Source: CAYUWG01 sp964448285 (lineage in GTDB: Bacteria; Bacteroidota; Ignavibacteria; SZUA-365). From it: a DNA stretch of 5,932 bases. How positions within the stretch are numbered: position 1 is the stretch's first letter; each line of letters begins with the position of its first letter. The notes below the pieces were generated by a model. It was given only the letters and a program-made list of their open reading frames with translations, searched no databases and had not been told where the DNA came from. The stretch covers positions 1 through 5,932 of the forward strand of contig CAYUWG010000146.1 in NCBI GenBank assembly GCA_964448285.1. The letters run 5' to 3'. Of this stretch, positions 1 through 5,932 are shown in pieces. The translations under genes were made by a program, and so were the position numbers.

Positions 1-974
1 CGCCGTTTCTCTTCGTAGGATTTGAGTTGCTCGGGCGTTTTATACGTGCGTGCAGGCTTGACGGGCTTCTTCGCTGCAACGACGGTCTTTCGGTGCGTGT
101 GGAGTTCCGTCGCGTACGCATCGATGGTTTGCCAGACGTCGCCGGTTTGCAGTACGGCATCGGGCACGGTTCGGATGTTCCATTCACGCAAGTCTTTGAG
201 TGAAGCGAGATCATCCCAACGCAACGGCATGGAGACCGTAGCTCCAGGCAACCCACGAGCGGAGTACGACGAGACAATCGTCTGCGATTGCCTGTTCCTG
301 TAGATATCGAGAAGCACTCGTCCCTTTCGCGATTCTTTCTTGATATGAAGAGTCATCTCCCCATTCTTATCCACAAACGGTTGAGCAACGAGCTTTGCCG
401 CTTCGAATACTTCATCGAAACTCCATCGTTGATGCAACGGCGCAACGACGTGCAGGCCCTTGCGACCGGTAGTCTTCACGAAAGCATGATATCCGAAGCT
501 CTCAAGATGCTGCCGAAATTCTATTGCGAGTTTCGCGACATTTGGAAATCCGAAATCATCCGGTGGATCGAAGTCGAATACCATATAATCCGGCTTGTCG
601 TAGTGCGGCGCGCGTGAATGCATCTGGTGCAACTCGATACACGCAAGATTTGCGAGCCAAACCAGTGAAGCTTCCTCGGTGGCAAGCACGTAGTCTTTCT
701 TCTCTTCGGTGCCGAGCGCAATCGATTCGATCCATTGCGGCGCCCACTCCGGACGGTTCTTTTGAAAGAACATCCCACCGTCAATGCCGTCTGGGAATCG
801 AACGAGCGAGAGAGGTCTCCCCTTGATGTGCGAAAGTATTGTCGGAGCAATGCGAAAATAGTATTCAATCAACTCCGCTTTTATGATATGGTCATCGGGA
901 TAAAGGATCTTGTTGAGATTCGAAAGCTCGATTGAGCGTTTACCGACTTTAACGTATTGGGAGGTTCGTGGCAT
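1..974 (-). CDS. ligD: LigD-type NHEJ polymerase/primase domain protein, N-terminal part (3' end beyond window)
   Basis: This is the archaeo-eukaryotic-primase-like polymerase (PolDom) of bacterial non-homologous end joining, which adds (ribo)nucleotides at DNA ends before ligation, normally with Ku. The minus frame is open from ATG 974-972 to base 1, giving 324 residues plus two bases. An in-frame TGA lies seven codons upstream, so this is the first possible ATG. Visible PolDom motifs are GRPLSLVRFPDG (52-63), FFQKN (69-73), the metal-binding DFD (D134, D136) in FDFDPP, KTTGRKGLHV (167-176, with H175), LLDIYRN (D223) and SSYSAR (235-240). The usual KTSG is KTTG here, a conservative change. 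The domain ends near residue 290. A Lys/Pro-rich linker follows, then LKSYEEKR at the edge, which resembles the start of the LigD 3'-phosphoesterase domain. A Pol-PE or Pol-PE-ligase order is therefore inferred; a Pol-only protein with a short tail remains possible. No Ku gene is visible. Confidence 0.93.
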   Translation of the reverse strand, partial: MPRTSQYVKVGKRSIELSNLNKILYPDDHIIKAELIEYYFRIAPTILSHIKGRPLSLVRFPDGIDGGMFFQKNRPEWAPQWIESIALGTEEKKDYVLATEEASLVWLANLACIELHQMHSRAPHYDKPDYMVFDFDPPDDFGFPNVAKLAIEFRQHLESFGYHAFVKTTGRKGLHVVAPLHQRWSFDEVFEAAKLVAQPFVDKNGEMTLHIKKESRKGRVLLDIYRNRQSQTIVSSYSARGLPGATVSMPLRWDDLASLKDLREWNIRTVPDAVLQTGDVWQTIDAYATELHTHRKTVVAAKKPVKPARTYKTPEQLKSYEEKR

Positions 975-1096
975 AAAGCAGTTAGAGAAAAGTCAAACCA
1001 ATGTCGCGGAAATTGTCCTGAGGAAGCCTTTCATCTCCGCTAACACACTTCTTCGAAAAGTGAAACACGAATTTCCAATTTTCATGGAACGCGAAG
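975..1096. other. Intergenic gap between the glycan operon and ligD
   Basis: This 122-base gap is the only true gap between genes in the window. It should hold the end of the upstream envelope operon and/or the ligD promoter, but neither is clear. Two weak hairpins can be drawn. One at 1046-1062 has arms CACTT/AAGTG, extendable to about 7 pairs with one wobble around a 3-base loop. The other at 1073-1089 has arms TTCCA/TGGAA. Neither is GC-rich or followed by a T-run on either strand, so neither qualifies as an intrinsic terminator. On the minus strand a TTTGAC stretch lies shortly before the ligD start, but no matching downstream promoter element sits at proper spacing. Read-through from the operon into ligD cannot be excluded. 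Confidence 0.6.
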
Positions 1097-2332
1097 TCAA
1101 AGTGTGGGTCTTACGTTTTCTCGCCTCTCGTAATCTTTCCCTGCTGCAATCGCCAACCCGACCGCCGACCATACGAGCACCAGAATCTCGTGATCTCCGA
1201 AGCTATGCTCCGTCAATGCATTGACCATACACCCGATGAGTACGGCGAGGCCGCCGAGCACAATAGTTCCATCGCGCGAGCGAATGGACCGGCGAAGTGA
1301 ATTCCCAATTCGCACGAGCATCACAGTGAGCAGCACAACGAACGCGAGAAATCCGACCGCTCCATGCGTTGCAAGAATATGGATGTAAGAGTTATGAAGA
1401 TGCCCTCCCTCGAGCTCATGCGCATCAGGCACATACTTCCGATAGAGCACGTACATCTCGCCATCGCCAATTCCCGTAATCGGGTAATCAAGAAACATTT
1501 GCCATCCGGTTTGCCACATGCGTATTCTGTATTGGTTGCTTGCGATCGTACTTGTATAGTTTCCGGGATCTTGCTTCAAGCTGAACATCTGTGACATCCG
1601 CTCCTTCAGCGCGCCACTTGCAAACACGACGGCAAGAACGATGACAAGAGCAATCCCAACCAGCACGGTACGATAGCGTACCGCTCCAATAATAACCGCA
1701 CCGACGATAAACGCCATCCAACTGCTCCGTGTTTGAGTGAGCAACAACGCAAAAAGAGTTATCGGCGCGGCGACAGAAGCGACGATACGAGCTTTACGAT
1801 TGGATTCTTTGCTCAGTATCAAAGGAAGCGCCAGAAGTACAGCGATCATTTTTATTCCGGCGGAAGTCATATAGTGTTGGAAATACCCAAGCCGCGCGAA
1901 ATCCTCCGAATAAAAGATGAGAATTTCAATGAACGACTGAGAAGCCGCGGTCGCAACGATTGCAGCGACGAACCACTCCCGTCTCTCCGCTGTCGAAAAA
2001 GCAAGTGGCATGAAATAGATAACCGAAAGCAGAAGCGAGTGGCGACTTTGATAAAATGCCGTCGCCGGATATGTAGCGAAGATTACCATTATACTGACCG
2101 CCAGTATCCATACGAGAATAAACCATTCCAATCCGCTCTTGAAGCGAACAGAATCCCTCTCTGCAAAGAACAGAACAACGAACAGTAATGCCGCGCCGGT
2201 GAAAGCAATAGAACTTAGTGCAATCGAATATGTCAGGCCAAGTACCTGTATCACGACAAGCGTGGTGAATATGGCATTCAATTTCCAACGCCGGACCACA
2301 GTGCGATAATCAGATGCTGAACTGGAGATCAT
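1097..2332 (-). CDS. O-antigen ligase / Wzy-type polymerase family membrane protein
   Basis: This 411-residue polytopic inner-membrane protein belongs to the Wzy_C (O-antigen ligase-like) family. Members transfer undecaprenyl-linked glycan onto lipid A-core (WaaL) or polymerise repeat units (Wzy), on the periplasmic face. About ten hydrophobic segments are visible, including residues 20-57, 69-86, 100-112, 160-174, 184-200, 206-217, 223-239, 325-340 and 358-371. Family signatures are LLTQTRSSWMAF (197-208, with conserved R202), then RMWQTGWQMFLDYPITGIGD (271-290) leading into the large periplasmic loop, and HLHNSYIHILATHGAVGF (311-328), which carries the conserved histidine region. I chose ATG 2332-2330, which overlaps the exporter stop by 23 bases. 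The longer in-frame start at 2458 would add 42 non-hydrophobic residues lying wholly inside the exporter gene. A GTG at 2299 is an alternative. Ligase and polymerase cannot be told apart from sequence alone, so no gene symbol is given. Confidence 0.88.
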   Translation of the reverse strand: MISSSASDYRTVVRRWKLNAIFTTLVVIQVLGLTYSIALSSIAFTGAALLFVVLFFAERDSVRFKSGLEWFILVWILAVSIMVIFATYPATAFYQSRHSLLLSVIYFMPLAFSTAERREWFVAAIVATAASQSFIEILIFYSEDFARLGYFQHYMTSAGIKMIAVLLALPLILSKESNRKARIVASVAAPITLFALLLTQTRSSWMAFIVGAVIIGAVRYRTVLVGIALVIVLAVVFASGALKERMSQMFSLKQDPGNYTSTIASNQYRIRMWQTGWQMFLDYPITGIGDGEMYVLYRKYVPDAHELEGGHLHNSYIHILATHGAVGFLAFVVLLTVMLVRIGNSLRRSIRSRDGTIVLGGLAVLIGCMVNALTEHSFGDHEILVLVWSAVGLAIAAGKDYERRENVRPTL

Positions 2333-4151
2333 ACAATCGTTTGTATAGCCCGTTATCCTGCTGCAGTAATTCCTGATGAGTGCCGTATTCGCGGACGACA
2401 CCGCTTTCCAACACGTAGATTCTATTGGCGCGTTGAATCGTACTGAGTCGGTGCGCAATGACGATAGAAGTCCGTCCTTCCATCAAATGTTCTATCGCCT
2501 CCTGTACAAGAATTTCTGATTCTGTGTCGAGTGCGGAGGTCGCTTCATCGAGAATAAGTATCGGTGGGTTCTTGAATATCGCACGGGCTATGGATAACCG
2601 TTGTCTCTGGCCGCCGGAAAGCTTCACTCCGCGATCACCGATAACCGTATCGTAGCCGCAAGGTGCTTCCATGATAAAATCATGTGCATTTGCCGCCTTT
2701 GCCGCAGCGATGATCTCGTCCATCGAAGCATCGGAGCGACCATAAGCGATGTTATCACGAATTGTCGTGTGAAAAAGAAAGGTCTCCTGTGTGACTATGC
2801 CCATGAGGTTTCTCAGCGAATCGATCGTGATATCTCGTATATCAACGTTGTCGAGCGTGATCCGCCCACCGGTTACATCATAAAATCGCGGAATCAAATC
2901 GACCATCGTGCTTTTTCCGGCACCGCTTGGGCCGACGATTGCCACGATTTCTCCCGCACGTATTTCCGTATCGATACCATTGAGCACCGACTCCCCTTCG
3001 TCATAGCGAAAGAAAACGTCCTCAAATCGTATGCAATCCCGGAAGACAGAAACCTGCACCGCCCCCGGTCTATCGACGATGCGCGGTTCGATATCCAGTA
3101 CTCCAAAGACGCGCTCAGCCCCCGTTATTCCCTGTGCGAGACTTCCCAACATCTGACCGAAAAATTTCAATGGCTGCATCATCTGCAGCATTGCGAAAAT
3201 GTATGCAACGAAAACGCCGCTTGACATCGAAGTCCGTTGAGTCAGAACCGACTCGCCCATGAACCATAGGATGAATACGACGACGAACACGGAAATCACT
3301 TCCGTGAACGGTGAGCTGAGTTCTTTCCGTCGAGCTATCCGAACGTGCGTGTCGAAATAGGCATCATTATGCTTTCGGAATTTTTTCGTCTCGTGTTCTT
3401 CCATTCGAAACGCTTTTATGATACGCATGCTCGCAAGTCCTTCATCGAGAACGGTCGTAATGTTTGCGAGCGCTTCCTGCAGCCTTCCGGATTCTCGTCG
3501 CAACCAGTCTGCAATTCGTGCTAACACAATTCCGGTCAGCGGCAAAAGAACGAACACGACAAGCGTCAACTGCCAGTCTATGATAAAAAGAATCACCGTG
3601 TAGGTAAGGATTTGCGGCGGATCGCGAAAGACACTGTTGATCACCGCAATTGCCGAATCGTTCAACAGTCTGACGTCGTTGACGATGCGCGAGAGGAGGA
3701 CGCCCTTCTTCTCGCGTGAAAAATAACTGAGCGAAAGTCTGTTCATGTGCTCGTAGAGCTGTTGCCGAAGATCGCGAATGATTCCTTGTTCGGCTGGAGC
3801 CATGAAATACGTTTGCAAATAGTGGAAGACATTCTTGAAGAAGAAACTTGCTGCAATCAATACGCACACATACTTCAATGCCGTTACTGGGTCATAGCTC
3901 GCAAGGAGGTTATTCAGCGATGCAAGCGCCCAATCCTTCAATGTATCGAGTGACAGCGGCGGAACGTCCATCATCGCCGGGCGTGTCCGCTCGAAAAGAA
4001 TATTGATAAACGGAATGATGAAAACGACCGTCGCCATATTGAACACGACGAAGAACGACATCGAGATCGATGCGAGTGCGAGGTTCTTGCGATACGGTTT
4101 CAAGTATCCAAGAATCCGGAGAACGATCGCGATTCGGCCTTTACGACGCAT
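2310..4151 (-). CDS. MsbA-like ABC exporter half-transporter (fused membrane and ATPase domains)
   Basis: This 613-residue ABC exporter subunit is expected to work as a dimer in the inner membrane, moving a lipid, lipid-linked glycan or other hydrophobic substrate by ATP hydrolysis. The N-terminal membrane domain (about 1-345) has hydrophobic segments near 24-53, 92-108, 182-212 (two helices), 284-300 and 311-326, consistent with six helices. The ATPase domain (about 372-613) is complete: A-loop Y383, Walker A GPSGAGKST (407-415), Q-loop Q455, signature LSGGQRQR (511-518), Walker B ILILDE (531-536), D-loop SALD (539-542) and switch H567 in IAHRLST. Length and layout match MsbA/lipid exporters, but multidrug exporters look alike, so the substrate is inferred only from the flanking glycan genes. 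ATG 4151-4149 overlaps the glycosyltransferase stop by 11 bases. An upstream in-frame ATG at 4226 would add 25 residues inside that gene and is less likely. All catalytic motifs are intact. Confidence 0.93.
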   Translation of the reverse strand: MRRKGRIAIVLRILGYLKPYRKNLALASISMSFFVVFNMATVVFIIPFINILFERTRPAMMDVPPLSLDTLKDWALASLNNLLASYDPVTALKYVCVLIAASFFFKNVFHYLQTYFMAPAEQGIIRDLRQQLYEHMNRLSLSYFSREKKGVLLSRIVNDVRLLNDSAIAVINSVFRDPPQILTYTVILFIIDWQLTLVVFVLLPLTGIVLARIADWLRRESGRLQEALANITTVLDEGLASMRIIKAFRMEEHETKKFRKHNDAYFDTHVRIARRKELSSPFTEVISVFVVVFILWFMGESVLTQRTSMSSGVFVAYIFAMLQMMQPLKFFGQMLGSLAQGITGAERVFGVLDIEPRIVDRPGAVQVSVFRDCIRFEDVFFRYDEGESVLNGIDTEIRAGEIVAIVGPSGAGKSTMVDLIPRFYDVTGGRITLDNVDIRDITIDSLRNLMGIVTQETFLFHTTIRDNIAYGRSDASMDEIIAAAKAANAHDFIMEAPCGYDTVIGDRGVKLSGGQRQRLSIARAIFKNPPILILDEATSALDTESEILVQEAIEHLMEGRTSIVIAHRLSTIQRANRIYVLESGVVREYGTHQELLQQDNGLYKRLYDLQFSI

Positions 4152-5028
4152 GATTATCCGGCGTAAAATACATGCTGTGCTGAAGTCCCCTTTCGCACCA
4201 GAATTCTTTCCGTTCCCTGACGACATTGAAGCGTTCGAGAGAACGCGGCGAAGGCGTCGTTCGTGGATGATACAGATGAAATTGTATCGCGCGATGGCGC
4301 AGCGACTTTACGTTTACCCCGGCGTTTCTTAAGCGATATTCAATATCCGAATCCTCTCCACAGCCTGGCCCATCGTACTCTTCATCGAAGCCGTTAATGG
4401 CAAGCAGATCATCCCGATGGAGCGAGAAGTTGCTCCCAAGCAAACCTCTGTGCTGTCCGTGCAGAATACGGCGAAGGAATTGTGAGCGGAATCTCAACCC
4501 GTCTTCGATTCGATGAGCATTGTTTCGCAGGCCATCGAACCATTCCGAAATGCCAATCGATTCAAACGAACCGTTAGCAATCCGTTCGAGCGTAAGTTGC
4601 TTCGTCCAACGTTCGCTCATTTCTGCGCGACGACCGCAGAGAACTACACGATTTCCCCTTTCCATCCAGTGATCCTCAAGAAAGAATTTATGGGGAACAC
4701 AGTCGCCATCGATAAAAACGAGATAGTCCGACGAAGAGGCACGAACAGCTTTGTTCAGTACGATATTCTTTCTCCACCCGACATCTTCGTGTCGAATATG
4801 TTTTATCGTCGGAGATGCAGCGCCTGTGAATTGTTCTATCACTTCAGCGACTTCCGGGCCTGAACCATCATCAGCAATGATCACTTCGAAGAATTCGAAG
4901 GATTGACGTTGAAGTGCCGCGAGAATGAATTGCAACCACTTAGCGTTGTTGTACACAGCAATGATCAGTGTGAGTTGCAGGAGTTCAGGAGTCATTCGGG
5001 CAATCCGGGAGAAAACCGGATCGTTCAT
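4141..5028 (-). CDS. Family 2 glycosyltransferase with galactosyltransferase-like C-terminal motif
   Basis: This 295-residue GT-A fold enzyme is expected to act in the cytoplasm, moving a sugar from a nucleotide donor to a lipid-linked or other glycan acceptor. The GT2 core begins at TLIIAVYNNAKWL (20-32). It carries the nucleotide-binding IADDGSG (51-57), GWRKNIVLNKAV (84-95), and the metal-binding FIDGDCVPH (105-113, D107/D109). The second half has LLGSNFSLHRDDLLAINGFDEEYDG (196-220, given in pieces: GSNFSLHRDD, then INGFDEEYDG), followed by GCGEDSDIEYRL (222-233). This ED-x-D block matches the C-terminal galactosyltransferase (Glyco_transf_7C) motif seen in chondroitin-synthase-like enzymes. 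No membrane segment or signal peptide is apparent. ATG 5028-5026 overlaps the upstream stop as ATGA. Met12 (ATG at 4995), just before the core strand, is a possible alternative start. Length is normal for the family. The sugar and acceptor cannot be read from the sequence. Confidence 0.92.
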   Translation of the reverse strand: MNDPVFSRIARMTPELLQLTLIIAVYNNAKWLQFILAALQRQSFEFFEVIIADDGSGPEVAEVIEQFTGAASPTIKHIRHEDVGWRKNIVLNKAVRASSSDYLVFIDGDCVPHKFFLEDHWMERGNRVVLCGRRAEMSERWTKQLTLERIANGSFESIGISEWFDGLRNNAHRIEDGLRFRSQFLRRILHGQHRGLLGSNFSLHRDDLLAINGFDEEYDGPGCGEDSDIEYRLRNAGVNVKSLRHRAIQFHLYHPRTTPSPRSLERFNVVRERKEFWCERGLQHSMYFTPDNHAS

Positions 5029-5932
5029 TGAATCACGGCAAAACTCTTCGTGTGCTGCGTATTGCCGATACGCAAATGAACCATGTACAACCCCGGGCGA
5101 AGCTTCTCCGTCGATACGCTCACGCTTCCTTGAAGAATTTCGTTATCGGCGAGATACGTATTATGTACTGTTCTTCCAAGCACATCGGTTACGAGAAGCC
5201 TGCCGTCATGCGCGCTCTTCACACCGTTAAACTGAATGTGCACTTCATTCGAAACCGACAGACGAACCGGGTTCGGATAACTCAATAGCTCGAATGACTC
5301 CCCATCAGCGAATGCTTCAACGGAAACGGGAGGATTCTGCAGAATCACCTGTCGCGAGACTGATATGGTATCGCCTGTGTTGAACACGATGTTGAGAACG
5401 AGGACGTAATTCCCGGGAAGGAGACCACCGGTACTCCAGACTCCGAGCGTATCGCGGTACTTCTCCTTGATACTCCGTTCGCCGATACGGAATTTGTTGT
5501 CGGGAAAGGCTTCGAGGTGGTATTCGAGAAAATACTGATCGAGATAAACGGGTATGTCCTTCCCTGCGATGACACGCGCTGATCCGAAAATCGGCAGAAT
5601 CTCTCCGACGAATCCTCGAGATGGCTCATCGATCGAACCGATAAGAGCAGCGGATACATTATCGACCAAAGGAAGTGATGAGAACGAGGTATTCAGGAGA
5701 CCAATCGATGAACCCCCGAGAGCGTTGATAGGACGTGATGGAATATTGCTGAGATAAAAAACCTGCTGGCTTTGATCGCGCGCAATCACGTCCGTGGAAA
5801 TCTGTGATTGCAAGTAAGTGAGACGTGCGCGCTCTATCGTGACGCTCTGTCCGCCCGTACCGTCGCACATGCTGTTTGCCACGAGCGTTTGACTCGCGCC
5901 CATCGCATTGATCTCGCCGAAGATGCTGTTGG
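5025..5932 (-). CDS. Secreted/surface protein with T9SS type A C-terminal sorting domain (5' end beyond window)
   Basis: The last 301 residues of a larger protein are visible, and the frame stays open to the right edge. The internal ATG at 5903 is not taken as the start, because the nine codons upstream of it (NSIFGEINA) read as ordinary coding sequence. The C-terminal part (visible residues about 214-301) is a type IX secretion type A sorting domain: LLSYPNPV, then LLVTDVLGRTVH, then LRPGLYMVHLRIG, ending KSFAVIQ at the extreme C-terminus. In Bacteroidota this beta-sandwich sends the protein through the outer membrane and is then usually cleaved, with the cargo anchored to lipopolysaccharide or released. 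The preceding part is rich in alternating hydrophobic residues, for example LLPGNYVLVLNIVFNTGD (visible 170-187), suggesting an Ig-like beta fold. No enzymatic motif is seen, so the function of the passenger is unknown. Its stop overlaps the next gene by 4 bases. Confidence 0.9.
   Translation of the reverse strand, partial: NSIFGEINAMGASQTLVANSMCDGTGGQSVTIERARLTYLQSQISTDVIARDQSQQVFYLSNIPSRPINALGGSSIGLLNTSFSSLPLVDNVSAALIGSIDEPSRGFVGEILPIFGSARVIAGKDIPVYLDQYFLEYHLEAFPDNKFRIGERSIKEKYRDTLGVWSTGGLLPGNYVLVLNIVFNTGDTISVSRQVILQNPPVSVEAFADGESFELLSYPNPVRLSVSNEVHIQFNGVKSAHDGRLLVTDVLGRTVHNTYLADNEILQGSVSVSTEKLRPGLYMVHLRIGNTQHTKSFAVIQ

Noticed and set aside
288..617. 109-codon plus-strand open frame
   Set aside because: It is antisense to the C-terminal half of the LigD polymerase domain, with no recognisable family features.
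521..868. 115-codon minus-strand open frame
   Set aside because: It is in a different frame from the LigD polymerase domain, which covers the same bases with all its motifs. The Arg/Ser/Thr-rich translation is shadow-like.
975..1010. TTTGAC on the minus strand as a promoter element for ligD
   Set aside because: No partner element at suitable spacing fits before the start codon, neither a Bacteroidota TAnnTTTG nor a TATAAT-like box. It is too weak to annotate.
1046..1089. Two small hairpins as a terminator for the envelope operon
   Set aside because: Stems are short and AT-rich, and no T-run follows on either strand.
1733..2188. 151-codon open frame on the plus strand
   Set aside because: It is antisense to the membrane segments of the O-antigen ligase-like gene. 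Its highly charged translation is what antisense of hydrophobic codons gives.
2333..2458. Upstream in-frame start for the O-antigen ligase-like gene
   Set aside because: It would require a 149-base overlap with the exporter ATPase domain and adds residues not typical of the family.
2601..3224. 207-codon open frame on the plus strand
   Set aside because: It lies entirely opposite the exporter ATPase domain, whose Walker A, signature and Walker B motifs are intact. Its translation shows no domain-like pattern.
3688..3716. Inverted repeat with perfect 7-base arms CGCGAGA/TCTCGCG
   Set aside because: It lies inside the exporter membrane domain where the codons encode a normal family segment. 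The inner pairing worsens on the transcribed strand and no T-run follows, so it is likely chance.
3442..3867. 141-codon minus-strand open frame inside the exporter gene
   Set aside because: It is an out-of-frame shadow of the exporter membrane domain, rich in Arg, Ser and Cys and without membrane segments.
4152..4226. Upstream in-frame start for the ABC exporter
   Set aside because: It would add 25 polar residues lying fully within the glycosyltransferase gene. The ATG at 4151 gives a short overlap like the other junctions and a normal MsbA-type N-terminus.
1..5932. CRISPR arrays, tRNA or rRNA genes, insertion sequences, phage genes
   Set aside because: No direct-repeat arrays, cloverleaf-like segments, transposase motifs or terminal inverted repeats were seen. 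Almost all bases are accounted for by five envelope or repair genes.

Overview
The window suggests a member of the Bacteroidota / FCB superphylum. The best evidence is a type IX secretion (T9SS) type A C-terminal sorting domain at the 5025 end of the gene entering from the right edge, a feature essentially confined to that group. No start codon here is preceded by a convincing Shine-Dalgarno sequence, which fits the same lineage. A bacterial NHEJ-type LigD polymerase domain is compatible with it. The mid-range base composition and the sorting-domain style (YPNP, then VLGR, then LRPGLY) resemble Ignavibacteria, Kapabacteria or Chlorobi-side relatives, but that finer placement is only a guess.

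All genes lie on the minus strand, so transcription runs from high to low coordinates. From right to left they are: (1) the 3' part of a secreted or surface protein with a T9SS sorting domain (5932-5025, 5' end outside the window); (2) a family 2 glycosyltransferase (5028-4141); (3) an MsbA-type ABC exporter half-transporter (4151-2310); (4) an O-antigen ligase/polymerase-family membrane protein (2332-1097); (5) after a 122-base gap, the N-terminal 324 residues of a LigD-type NHEJ polymerase (974 to beyond base 1).

Genes 1 to 4 overlap by 4, 11 and 23 bases, so they are almost certainly one translationally coupled operon. Their products make a coherent cell-envelope set: a glycosyltransferase that adds a sugar on the cytoplasmic side, an exporter that could flip a lipid or lipid-linked glycan, and a periplasmic glycan ligase or polymerase, read together with a T9SS cargo protein. 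In well-studied T9SS organisms type A cargo is attached to a lipopolysaccharide, so a link between cargo and glycan is attractive but unproven. LigD is functionally unrelated to this set and is probably a separate transcription unit or a downstream passenger.

I saw no RNA genes, CRISPR arrays, insertion sequences or convincing terminators or promoters, and no stretch over 300 bases lacks a gene. Nothing here looks like a wholly new system. The points most worth a second look are the tight coupling of a T9SS cargo gene to surface-glycan genes, and the LigD reading frame, which is easily missed because its stop codon lies outside the window.
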